This document shows, piece by piece, positions 1-8,398 of a stretch of DNA of 64,000 nucleotides (within the stretch, counting starts at the first letter, position 1; each line of letters begins with the position of its first letter). The DNA lies in assembly GCF_900496975.1 (NCBI RefSeq), contig NZ_UFQC01000022.1, positions 37,042 through 101,041 of the forward strand. Reading direction: 5' to 3'. The DNA comes from Achromobacter veterisilvae. Its GTDB lineage: Bacteria > Pseudomonadota > Gammaproteobacteria > Burkholderiales > Burkholderiaceae_B. The position numbers and the translations under genes were made by a program. Below the pieces are notes generated by a model, which saw only the letters and a list, made by a program, of their open reading frames with translations, was not told where the DNA came from and did not search any database.

Positions 1-113
1 ATGCCAGCAAGGCCGTGGTGGTGCGCCCCGCCACCGACGACCCCGGCACGCTGACCGTGGAGCGCATGCCGAACCAGGCTTCGCGCACGGCCACGCCGAC
101 CGCGGTGCAGTGA
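1..113 (+). CDS. C-terminal end of an unidentified protein (partial)
   Basis: An open frame with codons from base 3 runs in from the left edge and stops at the TGA at 111-113. Only about 36 residues are visible, polar and rich in Thr, Ala and Pro (ending ...PTAVQ). No domain can be recognised. It is convergent with the next gene, which ends 32 bases away. It is called a gene end because the frame is open to the edge and the spacing fits; a chance frame cannot be excluded. Confidence 0.4.
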   Translation, partial: ASKAVVVRPATDDPGTLTVERMPNQASRTATPTAVQ

Positions 114-145
114 CGGGGAACGCCGGGCCGGCGCGAACCCGCCAT

Positions 146-742
146 CTACGGCGGCTTGGACATCCTGCGCCGCCCGGGCCGCCCCATCACCGGACGCGTC
201 GCCACGAGGCGGTGGCCATGCGCGTCGCGCCCCGTGCCGTTGCGGGTGCGCGGCGTCTTCATGGCCTGGCGCTTGGCCCCGTCAGGCGCCGGCCGCTTCC
301 GCTCGCCCGCCGGGCGCCTGCGCTTGTCGCGCGCGATCCGCTTCGCATGCGCGGTCAACGCAGCGGCCAGCGCGACCAGCCTTTCCTCATCCAGGGTTTC
401 GGCATCGACCAGGTCCTCGTCCGCGCCTTTCAGCGCGATCAGCAGATCGTCGATCTTCAGGTGCACCGCCCGGTCGTTCTTGTTCTGGCTTTGCTGGATC
501 AGGAACACCATGAGGAAGGTCACGATGGTCGTGCCGGTATTGATGAGCAATTGCCAGTCCTCGGAATAACCGGAGATCGGGCCGGTCACCGCCCACAGCA
601 GCACCACGCCAACCGCCAGGCCAAAGGCGATGGACGACCCCGCCCATGCCGTGACCGCCGCGGCGAAATGGTCGAAATAAGTCGCGACGGACCTGCGGGA
701 CGATTTCGACCGCCCATTGCGCCCCGCGCTGGAAGCGTCCAT
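146..742 (-). CDS. Low-affinity iron permease-like membrane protein
   Basis: A 198-residue protein. An N-terminal cytosolic stretch leads to two hydrophobic segments (about residues 25-50 and 65-85). The second is followed by the signature stretch FLIQQSQNKNDRAVHLKIDD and then a helical acidic region. This pattern is typical of the low-affinity Fe/Cu permease family (PF04120, COG5478), small inner-membrane proteins whose transport role is weakly supported. The last 70 residues or so form a very basic Arg/Lys-rich tail longer than is usual in the family. The ATG at 742 was chosen over one 8 codons upstream because GGGAGG sits about 5 bases before it. It stands alone between unrelated genes. 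Confidence 0.72.
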   Translation of the reverse strand: MDASSAGRNGRSKSSRRSVATYFDHFAAAVTAWAGSSIAFGLAVGVVLLWAVTGPISGYSEDWQLLINTGTTIVTFLMVFLIQQSQNKNDRAVHLKIDDLLIALKGADEDLVDAETLDEERLVALAAALTAHAKRIARDKRRRPAGERKRPAPDGAKRQAMKTPRTRNGTGRDAHGHRLVATRPVMGRPGRRRMSKPP

Positions 743-989
743 GTTCCCTCCCGGGCGTAACCGCACGGAGGGCCTCCAGCAAGCGCCATGCCTGGCCTGC
801 CGCTTTTTCGTTGCCTCGCCACCGACGAGAATGATTCCTGTTAGAATTTGCGCGTCCCATTGCCGCGCTCAGACAAGGCGCGGCTCCGCGATCGGACCGT
901 AGGCGTTAACGTCAGCCAACGCGCACTGCCAACCTCGGCGGGGCGCGTCCTATTCCATTCGCCGCCCTGCGCAACTTCCAGGGTTCCGA

Positions 990-2135
990 ATGCCATCTCC
1001 CTCCTCTCCGCGTTTCGGTCTTGCGCGCATCCAGTGCGCCGTCGTCATCTGCTTCTTCATCGTCGGTCTCTCGCTGGGCGGCCTGCCGCTGTTCGTCACC
1101 GGGACTCTCGGCGCGGGCGATACGGCCGTGGGCATCGTCATCGGCAGCCAGTTCCTGGCCTCGCTGGCCAGCCGCATGTTCGTCGGCAGGCTGCTGGGCG
1201 CCGCCGGCGCGCGCCGCTGCACCCTGCTTGGCCTGTATGGCCTGTCCGCTTACGGCCTGCTGCTGCTGGCGGCCAGCGCAATGCCGGGCGCCGCGCTTCC
1301 CGTCCTGGTCGCCGCCCGCATCGCGCAAGGCCTGGCGGTCGGCATCCTGACCACCGCCGCCATCATCTGGGCCATCGATCGGCTGGGAGAGGCCAGCACC
1401 GCGAGAGTGCTGTCGATGACCGGCATTTCGATATACGGGGCGATCGCCTGCGGCGCACCCGCGGGCATCCTGTTGTTCCGGCACTTCGGACTGCCCGGCG
1501 TGGCCGGCCCGGTACTCGCGCTTCCAGCCGTCGCCCTCTTCCTGCTCCTGGCCGTCGGCGACGCGAACCGGCACGATCCGAAGCGCTCTTCCGCCGGCTC
1601 CGTGTTCGGCAAGGTCCTGCTGCCGGGCGCCGTGCTGTTTCTGCATGCGGTGGGCTTCGTGTCGGTGGAAGCGTTCGTGTCGCTCTATTTTTCGGCATCC
1701 GGCTGGCCGCTCGTCACGCTGGCGCTCTTCTTCTTCGGCACGGCGTTCGTCGCCGTGCGCCTGGTCTTCGGCCATTTGCTCCAAGGGCAGCGCCTGGCAG
1801 CCCTGGCGGGCGCGTCCCTGCTGGCGCAGACGGCCGGCCTGTGCCTGCTCGCGGCCGCCCCGAATGCGTACTGGGCGTTGTTCTCGGTGGCCCTGGTCGG
1901 CGGCAGTTGCTCGCTGACCTTCCCTGCGCTGGGCGCCCTGGCCGTGGCCCGCTGCGCATCGCACGAACGCGGCACCGCCATGGGCTACTACTCCGCCTTT
2001 CAGGACGCCTCCTACGCGCTGACCGGTCCGGTGGCCGGCGCGCTGATCGGCTGGAAAGGCTATGGCGCGGGCTTTCTCGCCGCGGGCGGGTGCTCCTTGC
2101 TGGCGCTTCTGCTGCTGCTCCGCGCGCGGCGCTGA
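990..2135 (+). CDS. MFS transporter
   Basis: A 381-residue polytopic inner-membrane protein with about 12 hydrophobic segments. The loop after the second segment reads SRMFVGRLLGAAGARR, a form of the conserved major facilitator motif A between TM2 and TM3. A second cluster of charged residues occurs mid-protein (about 185-200), as expected for the central loop. The length fits the short drug/sugar exporter-type MFS proteins. The substrate cannot be told from sequence. The upstream Shine-Dalgarno is weak. It precedes the branched-chain importer operon in the same direction, about 100 bases away, so functional linkage is possible but unproven. Confidence 0.85.
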   Translation: MPSPSSPRFGLARIQCAVVICFFIVGLSLGGLPLFVTGTLGAGDTAVGIVIGSQFLASLASRMFVGRLLGAAGARRCTLLGLYGLSAYGLLLLAASAMPGAALPVLVAARIAQGLAVGILTTAAIIWAIDRLGEASTARVLSMTGISIYGAIACGAPAGILLFRHFGLPGVAGPVLALPAVALFLLLAVGDANRHDPKRSSAGSVFGKVLLPGAVLFLHAVGFVSVEAFVSLYFSASGWPLVTLALFFFGTAFVAVRLVFGHLLQGQRLAALAGASLLAQTAGLCLLAAAPNAYWALFSVALVGGSCSLTFPALGALAVARCASHERGTAMGYYSAFQDASYALTGPVAGALIGWKGYGAGFLAAGGCSLLALLLLLRARR

Positions 2136-2231
2136 AGCCCCCGGGCGAAGCGGCGGCAGCCGAGGTTCAGGTTAACGTAACCAAGCGAGTCCGAGAATGG
2201 AGTCCATAAGGTCCATTAAGGAGACATCATC

Positions 2232-3440
2232 ATGTCTCGGAGACTATTGCATGCGCTGCCCGCCCTGGCCCTGATCCTTTCCGCAGGCGCGGCGGCAGCC
2301 GCCGAACCGCCCGACGTCGTGCTGGGCGCCTCCATCCAGTTGACCGGCCCCGTCGCCAACACCGGACGCTACTACCGCGACGCCTACCAGATCGCGGTCG
2401 ACCGGATAAACGCCGCCGGCGGCGTGAAGATCGGCGGGGTGGCCCACAAGCTGGCGCTCAAGATCTACGACAACCAGTCGGACGTGAACCTGAGCGTTCG
2501 CCAGTACACGCAGCTCGTCACCCAGGACAAGGTCAACCTGCTGCTGGGGCCCTTCGCCAGCAACTTCGCGCTGGCCGATTCCGCCGTCTCGGAAAAGTAC
2601 AAGGTGCCCATGGTCCAGGGCGGCGGCGCGTCGGACCAGATCTTCTCGCGCAAGTTCAAGTACATATTCGGCACCCTGGCGCCCGCCAGCAATTACTTCG
2701 GCAGCACGGTCGAGATGCTCAAGGCGCTCAAGCCCGCGCCGGCCAGCGTGGCGCTGCTGTACGCGGACGATTCGTTCGACGTGTCGGTCGCCCAGGGCAC
2801 CCGCCCGCTGCTGAAATCGGCCGGGCTGCGGGTCGCGATGGACGAGCGCTACAGCACCAACGCCACCGACTTCAACTCGCTCCTGTCGCAGATCAAGAGC
2901 AAGCAGGTGGACGCGGTGCTGGTGGCCGGTCATGAAACGGAGATCCTGAATTTCGTGCGCCAGGCCAAGAGTCTCGCCGTCGCGCCCAAGATGTATTCGT
3001 TCACGGTCGGCGTGCCGTCGGAGGATTTCCGCAAGGCGCTCGGGCCGGACGCGGACTACGCCTTCGGCATGACCGCATGGCTGCCGTCCGCGGTGCTGAA
3101 AGACCGCTGGTTCGGCGACGCCGAACAGTTCGCCCAGGCCTACAAGACAAAGTACGGCTATGACCCGGACTACCACGCGGCCTCGGGCGTGGCCGACGTC
3201 GAAGCCCTGGCGCAGGCCATGGAAAGCGCCAACAGCCTGGACCCGCAGAAAGTGCGCGACGCCTTGGCCAAGACCCGCTTCGACAGCCTGTACGGCCCCG
3301 TCGCCTTCAATGCCCAGGGGCAGATCGATCTACCGCAAGTGGTGATCCAGGTGCAGGGCGACGAGCTGGCCGAGATCTATGGCGCCAAGGGCTTCATCGC
3401 GCAGCCCAAGTACCCGATGCCGGCCTGGAACGCGCGCTAG
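2232..3440 (+). CDS. Periplasmic binding protein of a branched-chain amino-acid/amide ABC importer
   Basis: A 402-residue secreted protein with a clear signal peptide (basic MSRR, hydrophobic core, likely cleavage after AAAAA near residue 24). The mature start [20 protein letters not shown] matches the type I periplasmic binding fold of the LivJ/LivK group. The body keeps the family pattern ([11 protein letters not shown]..., DNQSD, a central segment binding the ligand main chain). The gene is first in a five-gene cluster with two permeases and two ATPases, so it supplies the substrate specificity. The ligand may be an amino acid, amide, urea or aromatic acid; sequence does not decide. A purine-rich ribosome site (AAGGAG) lies just before the ATG. 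Confidence 0.88.
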   Translation: MSRRLLHALPALALILSAGAAAAAEPPDVVLGASIQLTGPVANTGRYYRDAYQIAVDRINAAGGVKIGGVAHKLALKIYDNQSDVNLSVRQYTQLVTQDKVNLLLGPFASNFALADSAVSEKYKVPMVQGGGASDQIFSRKFKYIFGTLAPASNYFGSTVEMLKALKPAPASVALLYADDSFDVSVAQGTRPLLKSAGLRVAMDERYSTNATDFNSLLSQIKSKQVDAVLVAGHETEILNFVRQAKSLAVAPKMYSFTVGVPSEDFRKALGPDADYAFGMTAWLPSAVLKDRWFGDAEQFAQAYKTKYGYDPDYHAASGVADVEALAQAMESANSLDPQKVRDALAKTRFDSLYGPVAFNAQGQIDLPQVVIQVQGDELAEIYGAKGFIAQPKYPMPAWNAR

Positions 3441-3470
3441 CGCCGGCCCAGGCCGACCCCGGGGCATGCG

Positions 3471-4334
3471 ATGGACCTGCTCGCGCAAATCCTCGTCAAC
3501 GGCATCCTGCTCGGCGGGCTGTATGCCGTGATGGCGCAGGGCCTGGCGCTGGTGTGGGGCGTGCTGAACATCGTCAACCTGGCGCACGGCGCGTTCATCA
3601 TGCTGGGCGCCTACGCCTCCTGGTATCTGTACACGGACCTGGGGGTGGACCCTTTCCTGGGCCTGCCGTTGACGGCCGCCGCCCTGTTCGCGCTGGGCTA
3701 CGTCCTGCAGCGCGGGCTGCTGAACCTGGTGGTGCGGGCGCCCATGTTCAATACGCTGCTCATCACCTTCGGCCTGGAGGTCGTGCTGACCTACCTGGCG
3801 CAACTGGCCTTCTCGGCGGACTTCCGCACGATCAATCCTCCGTACGCGGGCGACAGCTACGCCGCCGGGCCCGTGACGCTGCCCGTGGCGCGGCTGGCCG
3901 CCTTCGGCGTGGCGCTGGCGCTGACGCTGGGCATGTGGCTGTTCCTGCTGCACAGCCGGCTGGGCCGCGCCATCCGCGCCACCGCGCAGAACCTGGTGGC
4001 GGCGCGGCTCTACGGGGTGGAGCCGCGCCATCTCTATGCCGTCACGTTCGGACTGGGCCTGGCGCTGGCGGGCGCGGCCGGCGGCCTGTATGGAACGGTC
4101 TCGCAGATCAACCCCTATATCGGCGCCACGCTGACCGCGAAGTGCTTCGCCATTTCCATCATCGGCGGACTGGACAACCCGCTGGGCGTCATGGTGGGCG
4201 GGCTGTTCCTGGGCATCGTCGAATCGCTCACCACGCTGTACGTGGGGCCGACGTTCGCCGACGTCGCCAGCTTCGGCATCCTGGTGCTGGTGCTGTTCCT
4301 GCGCCCCAGCGGCCTCCTGGGCAGAGCGGCATGA
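3471..4334 (+). CDS. livH: LivH-type ABC permease
   Basis: A 287-residue integral membrane protein with about eight hydrophobic segments and the LivH start pattern (VNGILLGGLYAVMAQGLALVW...GVLNIVNLAHGAF). The family segment GGLDNPLGVMVGGLFLGIVE near residues 225-245 is present. It forms half of the membrane channel with the next gene. Its TGA overlaps the next ATG in an ATGA, which implies translational coupling. Length and topology are normal for the family. Confidence 0.9.
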   Translation: MDLLAQILVNGILLGGLYAVMAQGLALVWGVLNIVNLAHGAFIMLGAYASWYLYTDLGVDPFLGLPLTAAALFALGYVLQRGLLNLVVRAPMFNTLLITFGLEVVLTYLAQLAFSADFRTINPPYAGDSYAAGPVTLPVARLAAFGVALALTLGMWLFLLHSRLGRAIRATAQNLVAARLYGVEPRHLYAVTFGLGLALAGAAGGLYGTVSQINPYIGATLTAKCFAISIIGGLDNPLGVMVGGLFLGIVESLTTLYVGPTFADVASFGILVLVLFLRPSGLLGRAA

Positions 4335-5278
4335 AGTCCTGGCGCGCCATCCTCGCGCTGGCGGCGGTGGCCGCGCTGGCCGGCGTGCCCTGGTACGGCT
4401 CGGACGTGCTGGTGCAGTTCGGCATCAACACCCTGCTGCTGGCCGTGCTGGCCCAGGGCTGGAACATCATCGGCGGATACACCGGCTACGCGTCCTTCGG
4501 CAATTCGGTCTTCTATGGCCTGGGCAGCTATGGCGTGGCCATCGCCATGGTGCAGTGGGAACTGCCCTTCGCCGCGGGGCTGGCGCTCGGCGTCGCGCTG
4601 GCCGTCGCCTTCGCCCTGCTGCTGGGCATGCCGGTGCTGCGGCTGCGCGGCCATTACTTCGCCATCGCCACCCTCGCGCTGGCGCAGGTCATGACGGCCA
4701 TCGTTTCCAACATCGAACTGGCCGGCCAGAACATCGGCCTGGTCCTGCCGCCGCTCAACAACGATCCGCTGTTCTACGAATTGTCGCTGGGCCTGCTGGT
4801 GCTGGCGACGCTGACCGTGGCGTGGCTGACGCGCAGCAAATTCGGTTTCGGCCTGATCGCCATCCGCGAGAACGAGGAAGGCGCGGCCGTCATGGGCGTG
4901 AACACCACGCTCTACAAAGTGGCGGCGTTCGCGCTGTCGGGCGTGTTCAGCGCGCTGGCCGGCGGCATCCACGCCTACTGGATCACGTTCCTGGACCCCG
5001 AAAGCGCCTTCGATATCGGCCTGAACGTCAAGATGATCATCATGGCCGTATTCGGCGGCGCGGGCACCGTGCTCGGCCCCGTCGTGGGCGCGTTTTCCCT
5101 GTCGGCCATTTCCGAGCTGCTGTCCAGCGAGATCACCAGCGCCGCGGGCCTATTCTTCGGCGCCGTCATCGTCGCGGCGGTGGTGCTGATGCCGCGCGGA
5201 CTGACCGACCTGCTGCGCCGCTACCGGAAATCGGGATGGCGCTACTTCGTCGAGAACATCCGGGCCCACAAGCTATGA
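4331..5278 (+). CDS. livM: LivM-type ABC permease
   Basis: A 315-residue inner-membrane permease starting MKSWRAILALAAVAAL. It contains the LivM pattern WNIIGGYTGYASFGNSVFYG near residue 45, the cytosolic coupling region SKFGFGLIAIRENEEGAAVM near 170-190, and the segment MAVFGGAGTVLGPVVGAF near 240. It pairs with the LivH-type protein. The start overlaps the previous stop and its own stop overlaps the next start (ATGA on both sides), so the genes are one operon. Confidence 0.9.
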   Translation: MKSWRAILALAAVAALAGVPWYGSDVLVQFGINTLLLAVLAQGWNIIGGYTGYASFGNSVFYGLGSYGVAIAMVQWELPFAAGLALGVALAVAFALLLGMPVLRLRGHYFAIATLALAQVMTAIVSNIELAGQNIGLVLPPLNNDPLFYELSLGLLVLATLTVAWLTRSKFGFGLIAIRENEEGAAVMGVNTTLYKVAAFALSGVFSALAGGIHAYWITFLDPESAFDIGLNVKMIIMAVFGGAGTVLGPVVGAFSLSAISELLSSEITSAAGLFFGAVIVAAVVLMPRGLTDLLRRYRKSGWRYFVENIRAHKL

Positions 5279-6009
5279 GCGCCATCCTGGAAATCCGCAA
5301 CGTCACGCGGCGCTTCGCCGGACTGGTGGCCGTGAACCAGGTCAGCTTCACGCTCGCCGAAGGCGAGATCCTGGGCCTGATCGGACCCAATGGCGCCGGC
5401 AAGACCACGCTGGTCAGCCTGATCAGCGGCACGCTCGCGCCCACGCAGGGCGAAATCCTCTACCAGGGCAGACAGATAGACGGCCTTCCCGCCTACCGCC
5501 GGGCCCGCCTGGGCATCGGCCGGACCTTCCAGATCATGCGGCCCTTTCCCGGCCTGTCGGTCCTGGACAACGTCGCGGTCGGCGCGCTGTTCGGCCGCGG
5601 CGGCGGCCAGCCCGACCTGGCGAAGGCCCGCGAACAGGCGCGCGCCTGCCTGGATTTCGTCGGCCTGGGCCGCGCGGCCGGCCAGCGCGCGGAAGAACTG
5701 GGCGGCCCGGGACGCAAGCGGCTGGAACTGGCCAAGGCGCTGGCCATGCAGCCCCGGGTGCTGCTGTGCGACGAGGTCATGGCCGGGCTGAACCTGGTCG
5801 AGATCGACGAAGTCATCGACGTGATCCGCGAGGTGCGCGCCACCGGCATCAGCGTGCTGGTCATCGAACACGTCATCAAGGCCATCAAGAGCCTGTCGGA
5901 CCGGCTGCTGGTATTGCATCACGGGGAAAAGATCGCCGACGGCGCGCCCGCCGACGTGCTGGCCGACGCGGAGGTGGTGCAGGCCTACCTGGGGAAGCAG
6001 CGCGCATGA
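5275..6009 (+). CDS. livG: LivG-type ABC ATPase with an atypical signature motif
   Basis: A 244-residue cytosolic ATPase. Walker A is GPNGAGKTT (about residues 37-45), the Q-loop region is GIGRTFQIMR, Walker B is VLLCDEVMAGLN and the H-loop lies in VLVIEHVIKAI. The signature region reads ELGGPGRKRLELAKAL, without the usual LSGGQ serine. Related importer ATPases with a GRKRLE form are known, so this is a subfamily trait and not damage. It energises uptake through the two permeases together with the LivF-type ATPase. It overlaps the genes on both sides by ATGA. Confidence 0.88.
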   Translation: MSAILEIRNVTRRFAGLVAVNQVSFTLAEGEILGLIGPNGAGKTTLVSLISGTLAPTQGEILYQGRQIDGLPAYRRARLGIGRTFQIMRPFPGLSVLDNVAVGALFGRGGGQPDLAKAREQARACLDFVGLGRAAGQRAEELGGPGRKRLELAKALAMQPRVLLCDEVMAGLNLVEIDEVIDVIREVRATGISVLVIEHVIKAIKSLSDRLLVLHHGEKIADGAPADVLADAEVVQAYLGKQRA

Positions 6010-6728
6010 ACGAGCCCGCCGCCCCGCTATTGAAGGTCGAAGGCCTGAGCGCCGGCTACGGCGAACTGCCCGTGCTGCACGACGTATCGCTCGAAGTGCG
6101 GCGCGCCGAGATCGTGGCGCTGGTCGGCAGCAACGGCGCGGGCAAGACCACGCTGCTGAGGGCCCTGTCGCGCGTGCTGCCCAGCACCGGCAGCATCGTC
6201 ATGGACGGCCGGCAGCTATCCCGGGCCGCGCCCGACCAGGCTTTCGCCTGCGGCATGGTGCAAGTGCCGGAGGGCCGCCAGCTCTTCGACCGCATGACGG
6301 TGCAGGACAATCTGCTGATGGGCGCCTATCGGCGCAGCGCCAAGGCCGGCATCGCGCGCGACCTGGACAAAGTCTACGGCTTCTTTCCGCGGCTGTCGGA
6401 ACGGCGCAGGCAGCTTGCCGGCAGCATGTCCGGCGGCGAACAGCAGATGTGCGCCATGGCGCGCGCGCTGATGGCCGCCCCCGTGCTCATGATGATCGAC
6501 GAGATGAGCCTGGGCCTCGCGCCGGTCGTGGTCGAACAGCTCATGGGCGTGCTGGCCGACATCCGGCGCGAAGGCGTGACGGTCCTGCTGGTCGAACAGG
6601 ACATCCACCTGGCGCTGTCGGGCGCCGACCGCGGCTACGTCATGGAGACCGGCCGCGTCGTGCTCGCCGGCCCCGCCGCGACGCTGTTGAGCGATCCGAA
6701 GGTGCGCCAGGCGTATCTGGGGGTGTGA
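6006..6728 (+). CDS. livF: LivF-type ABC ATPase
   Basis: A 240-residue ATPase. Walker A is GSNGAGKTT near residues 42-50, followed by the LivF marker VQVPEGRQLFDRMTVQDNL (about 85-103). The canonical signature is MSGGEQQMCAMARAL, Walker B is VLMMIDEMSLGLAP and the H-loop segment is VLLVEQDIHLAL. It is the second nucleotide-binding subunit of the importer and the last gene of the cluster. The ATG overlaps the upstream stop. Length is typical of LivF. Confidence 0.9.
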   Translation: MNEPAAPLLKVEGLSAGYGELPVLHDVSLEVRRAEIVALVGSNGAGKTTLLRALSRVLPSTGSIVMDGRQLSRAAPDQAFACGMVQVPEGRQLFDRMTVQDNLLMGAYRRSAKAGIARDLDKVYGFFPRLSERRRQLAGSMSGGEQQMCAMARALMAAPVLMMIDEMSLGLAPVVVEQLMGVLADIRREGVTVLLVEQDIHLALSGADRGYVMETGRVVLAGPAATLLSDPKVRQAYLGV

Positions 6729-6807
6729 GGGCGAAGGCGAGCCAACATGGCCCCATGCGCCCGAGCCGGGGCATTAACATGCAAGTCGCCCTGCACCGGA
6801 GACCGCC

Positions 6808-7704
6808 TTGATCGCAAGAAGAACCTTCACCGCCGCCGCCCTGCTGGCCGGAGCGATTCCCGCCGTGGCGCTCGCCCGGACGGATCAGAAACATCGATGG
6901 ACGCCCGGCCGCCTGGCCTCGCTGAACCAGGCCCTCGCCAAGCTGGAAGCCGCCAGCAAGGGCCGGCTGGGCGTCTCCCTGCTGGACACGGCCAGCGGGC
7001 AGGCCGCGGACTATCGCGGCGACGAACGCTTTTTGATGCTCAGCTCGTTCAAGACGCTGGCGGCGGCCTACATCCTGGCGCGCGCGGACCGCGGCGAGGA
7101 CCAACTGGACCGGCGCATCCCGATCGCCGAGGCGGATCTCCTGGAATACGCACCCGTCACGCGGCTGCACGTCGGTCCGCAAGGCATGACGCTGGCCGGA
7201 CTCTGCGAGGCCACCATCACCACCAGCGACAACACCGCGGCCAACCTCATGCACCGCAGCTATGGCGGGCCGCGGGCCCTGACCCGCTTTATCCGCGGGC
7301 TGGGCGACACCGTCACGCGGCACGACCGCTACGAACCCGAATTGAACCGCCCCCACGCGGGCGAGCCGCTGGACACCACCAGCCCGCACGCCATGAGCCG
7401 CACGCTCGGCATCCTGCTGTTCGGCCCGGCCCTCCAGCCCGGATCGCGGCGGCTGCTGCAATCCTGGCTATTGGCTAGCACCACGGGCGGCAAGCGCCTG
7501 CGCGCGGGCTTTCCGGCGGACTGGAAGGTCGGGGAGAAAACCGGCACCGACTCGCAAGTGGGCGCCAACGACGCGGGTTTCGCGCAGCCGCCCGGCGGCG
7601 CCCCCATCGTCGTATCCGCCTATCTGGAAACCACCGCCATTCCCATGGCCGAGCGCGACCGGATCATCGCCGAAGTGGGCAGGCAGGCCGCGGCGCTGGG
7701 GTAG
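6808..7704 (+). CDS. bla: Class A beta-lactamase
   Basis: A 298-residue exported serine beta-lactamase hydrolysing beta-lactam amide bonds in the periplasm. All class A motifs are present: SSFK (79-82, nucleophile Ser and Lys), SDN (140-142), EPELN of the omega loop (176-180, with the general-base Glu) and KTG (244-246). The start is a TTG preceded by GGAG about 6 bases upstream. The leader MIARRTFTAAALLAGA has a twin-arginine-like stretch, so Tat export is possible. Chromosomal class A enzymes such as BOR-1 of Bordetella bronchiseptica are plausible relatives, but subtype and spectrum cannot be read from sequence. No AmpR-type regulator lies next to it. Confidence 0.93.
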   Translation: MIARRTFTAAALLAGAIPAVALARTDQKHRWTPGRLASLNQALAKLEAASKGRLGVSLLDTASGQAADYRGDERFLMLSSFKTLAAAYILARADRGEDQLDRRIPIAEADLLEYAPVTRLHVGPQGMTLAGLCEATITTSDNTAANLMHRSYGGPRALTRFIRGLGDTVTRHDRYEPELNRPHAGEPLDTTSPHAMSRTLGILLFGPALQPGSRRLLQSWLLASTTGGKRLRAGFPADWKVGEKTGTDSQVGANDAGFAQPPGGAPIVVSAYLETTAIPMAERDRIIAEVGRQAAALG

Positions 7705-7710
7705 CGCCGC
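7690..7710. terminator. GC-rich hairpin at the beta-lactamase stop codon
   Basis: A perfect 8-bp inverted repeat (GCGGCGCT / AGCGCCGC, 5-base loop) overlaps the TAG of the beta-lactamase gene. There is no T-run, so it is at best a weak or Rho-assisted terminator between convergent transcripts. Confidence 0.35.
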
Positions 7711-7786
7711 CGCGGGCAGGACTGATGGACAAGAAGTACTACTCGCCCATCAGCGATGACCACAACTATTACGGCGCGCGGCCGGT

Positions 7787-8374
7787 TCAGCCGAGTTGCT
7801 TCAGCGCGACCAGGGCATCCACGATCGCGCCGCCTCGGCTGGCGTGCCAGGCCGGCTGGCTCGCCGGCGCCGCGTCCGCCGGCAGCCAGGCCCAGCGCGA
7901 GCCGTGGAAACTGCTTTCGGCCGCCACGATGCGCTGGCCCGAGGGCGACTTGCCGGACGTTGCCCGCGCGTCGGCGGCGGCCTGCAGTTTCTGCGCGAAC
8001 GACAGGGCGGCATCGTGGCGCTGGCGGTCCTGCTCGGGCCGGTTCATCGGCGTGCCCCAGCGCATCTGGAATAGCACGGCGCAACGGTCGGTGACGGCGT
8101 AGTAATGCGCCGCCTGCAAGGCCAGGCCGTGGCCGGACAGGCCGAAAGCCACGTAGGGCTCGACCGCCTTGCCGGACTGCAGTTCATCCAGGAAATGGTC
8201 GAAGTCGTATAGCGTCCAGTCGAGATCGCGGCTCGCGTAGGCGGTCGCGCCGACCTGGCGCAGATGCGGCGCCAGCGCGGCCGGCACGGGCGGCAGGGCC
8301 AGGCCCTCGCCTTGGTAGAGCGATCGGGCCGCGTCGAGGGCGGCGGCGCCGAATGGCGTGTTGGAAGTGTCCAT
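7787..8374 (-). CDS. Unknown protein, last gene of the type III effector operon
   Basis: A 195-residue soluble protein without signal peptide or membrane segment. I do not recognise a family. Visible features are a hydrophobic/aromatic middle (YVAFGLSGHGLALQAAHYYA, about 77-96), a following CAVLFQMRWG strand-like stretch, and a helical region rich in Ala, Gln and Arg. It starts 24 bases after the stop of the effector gene, with AAGGA in front of the ATG. Co-transcription is therefore likely and the product may be an accessory, a second chaperone or a small effector. It converges with the beta-lactamase gene. Confidence 0.7.
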   Translation of the reverse strand: MDTSNTPFGAAALDAARSLYQGEGLALPPVPAALAPHLRQVGATAYASRDLDWTLYDFDHFLDELQSGKAVEPYVAFGLSGHGLALQAAHYYAVTDRCAVLFQMRWGTPMNRPEQDRQRHDAALSFAQKLQAAADARATSGKSPSGQRIVAAESSFHGSRWAWLPADAAPASQPAWHASRGGAIVDALVALKQLG

Positions 8375-8398
8375 GATGTGTCCTTGGCGTCTGGCAGG

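Noticed and set aside
7725..8102. Short rightward frame starting MDKKYYSPISDDHNYYG
   Set aside because: Most of it overlaps the unknown leftward gene; only the first 20 codons lie in the gap and no ribosome site is visible.
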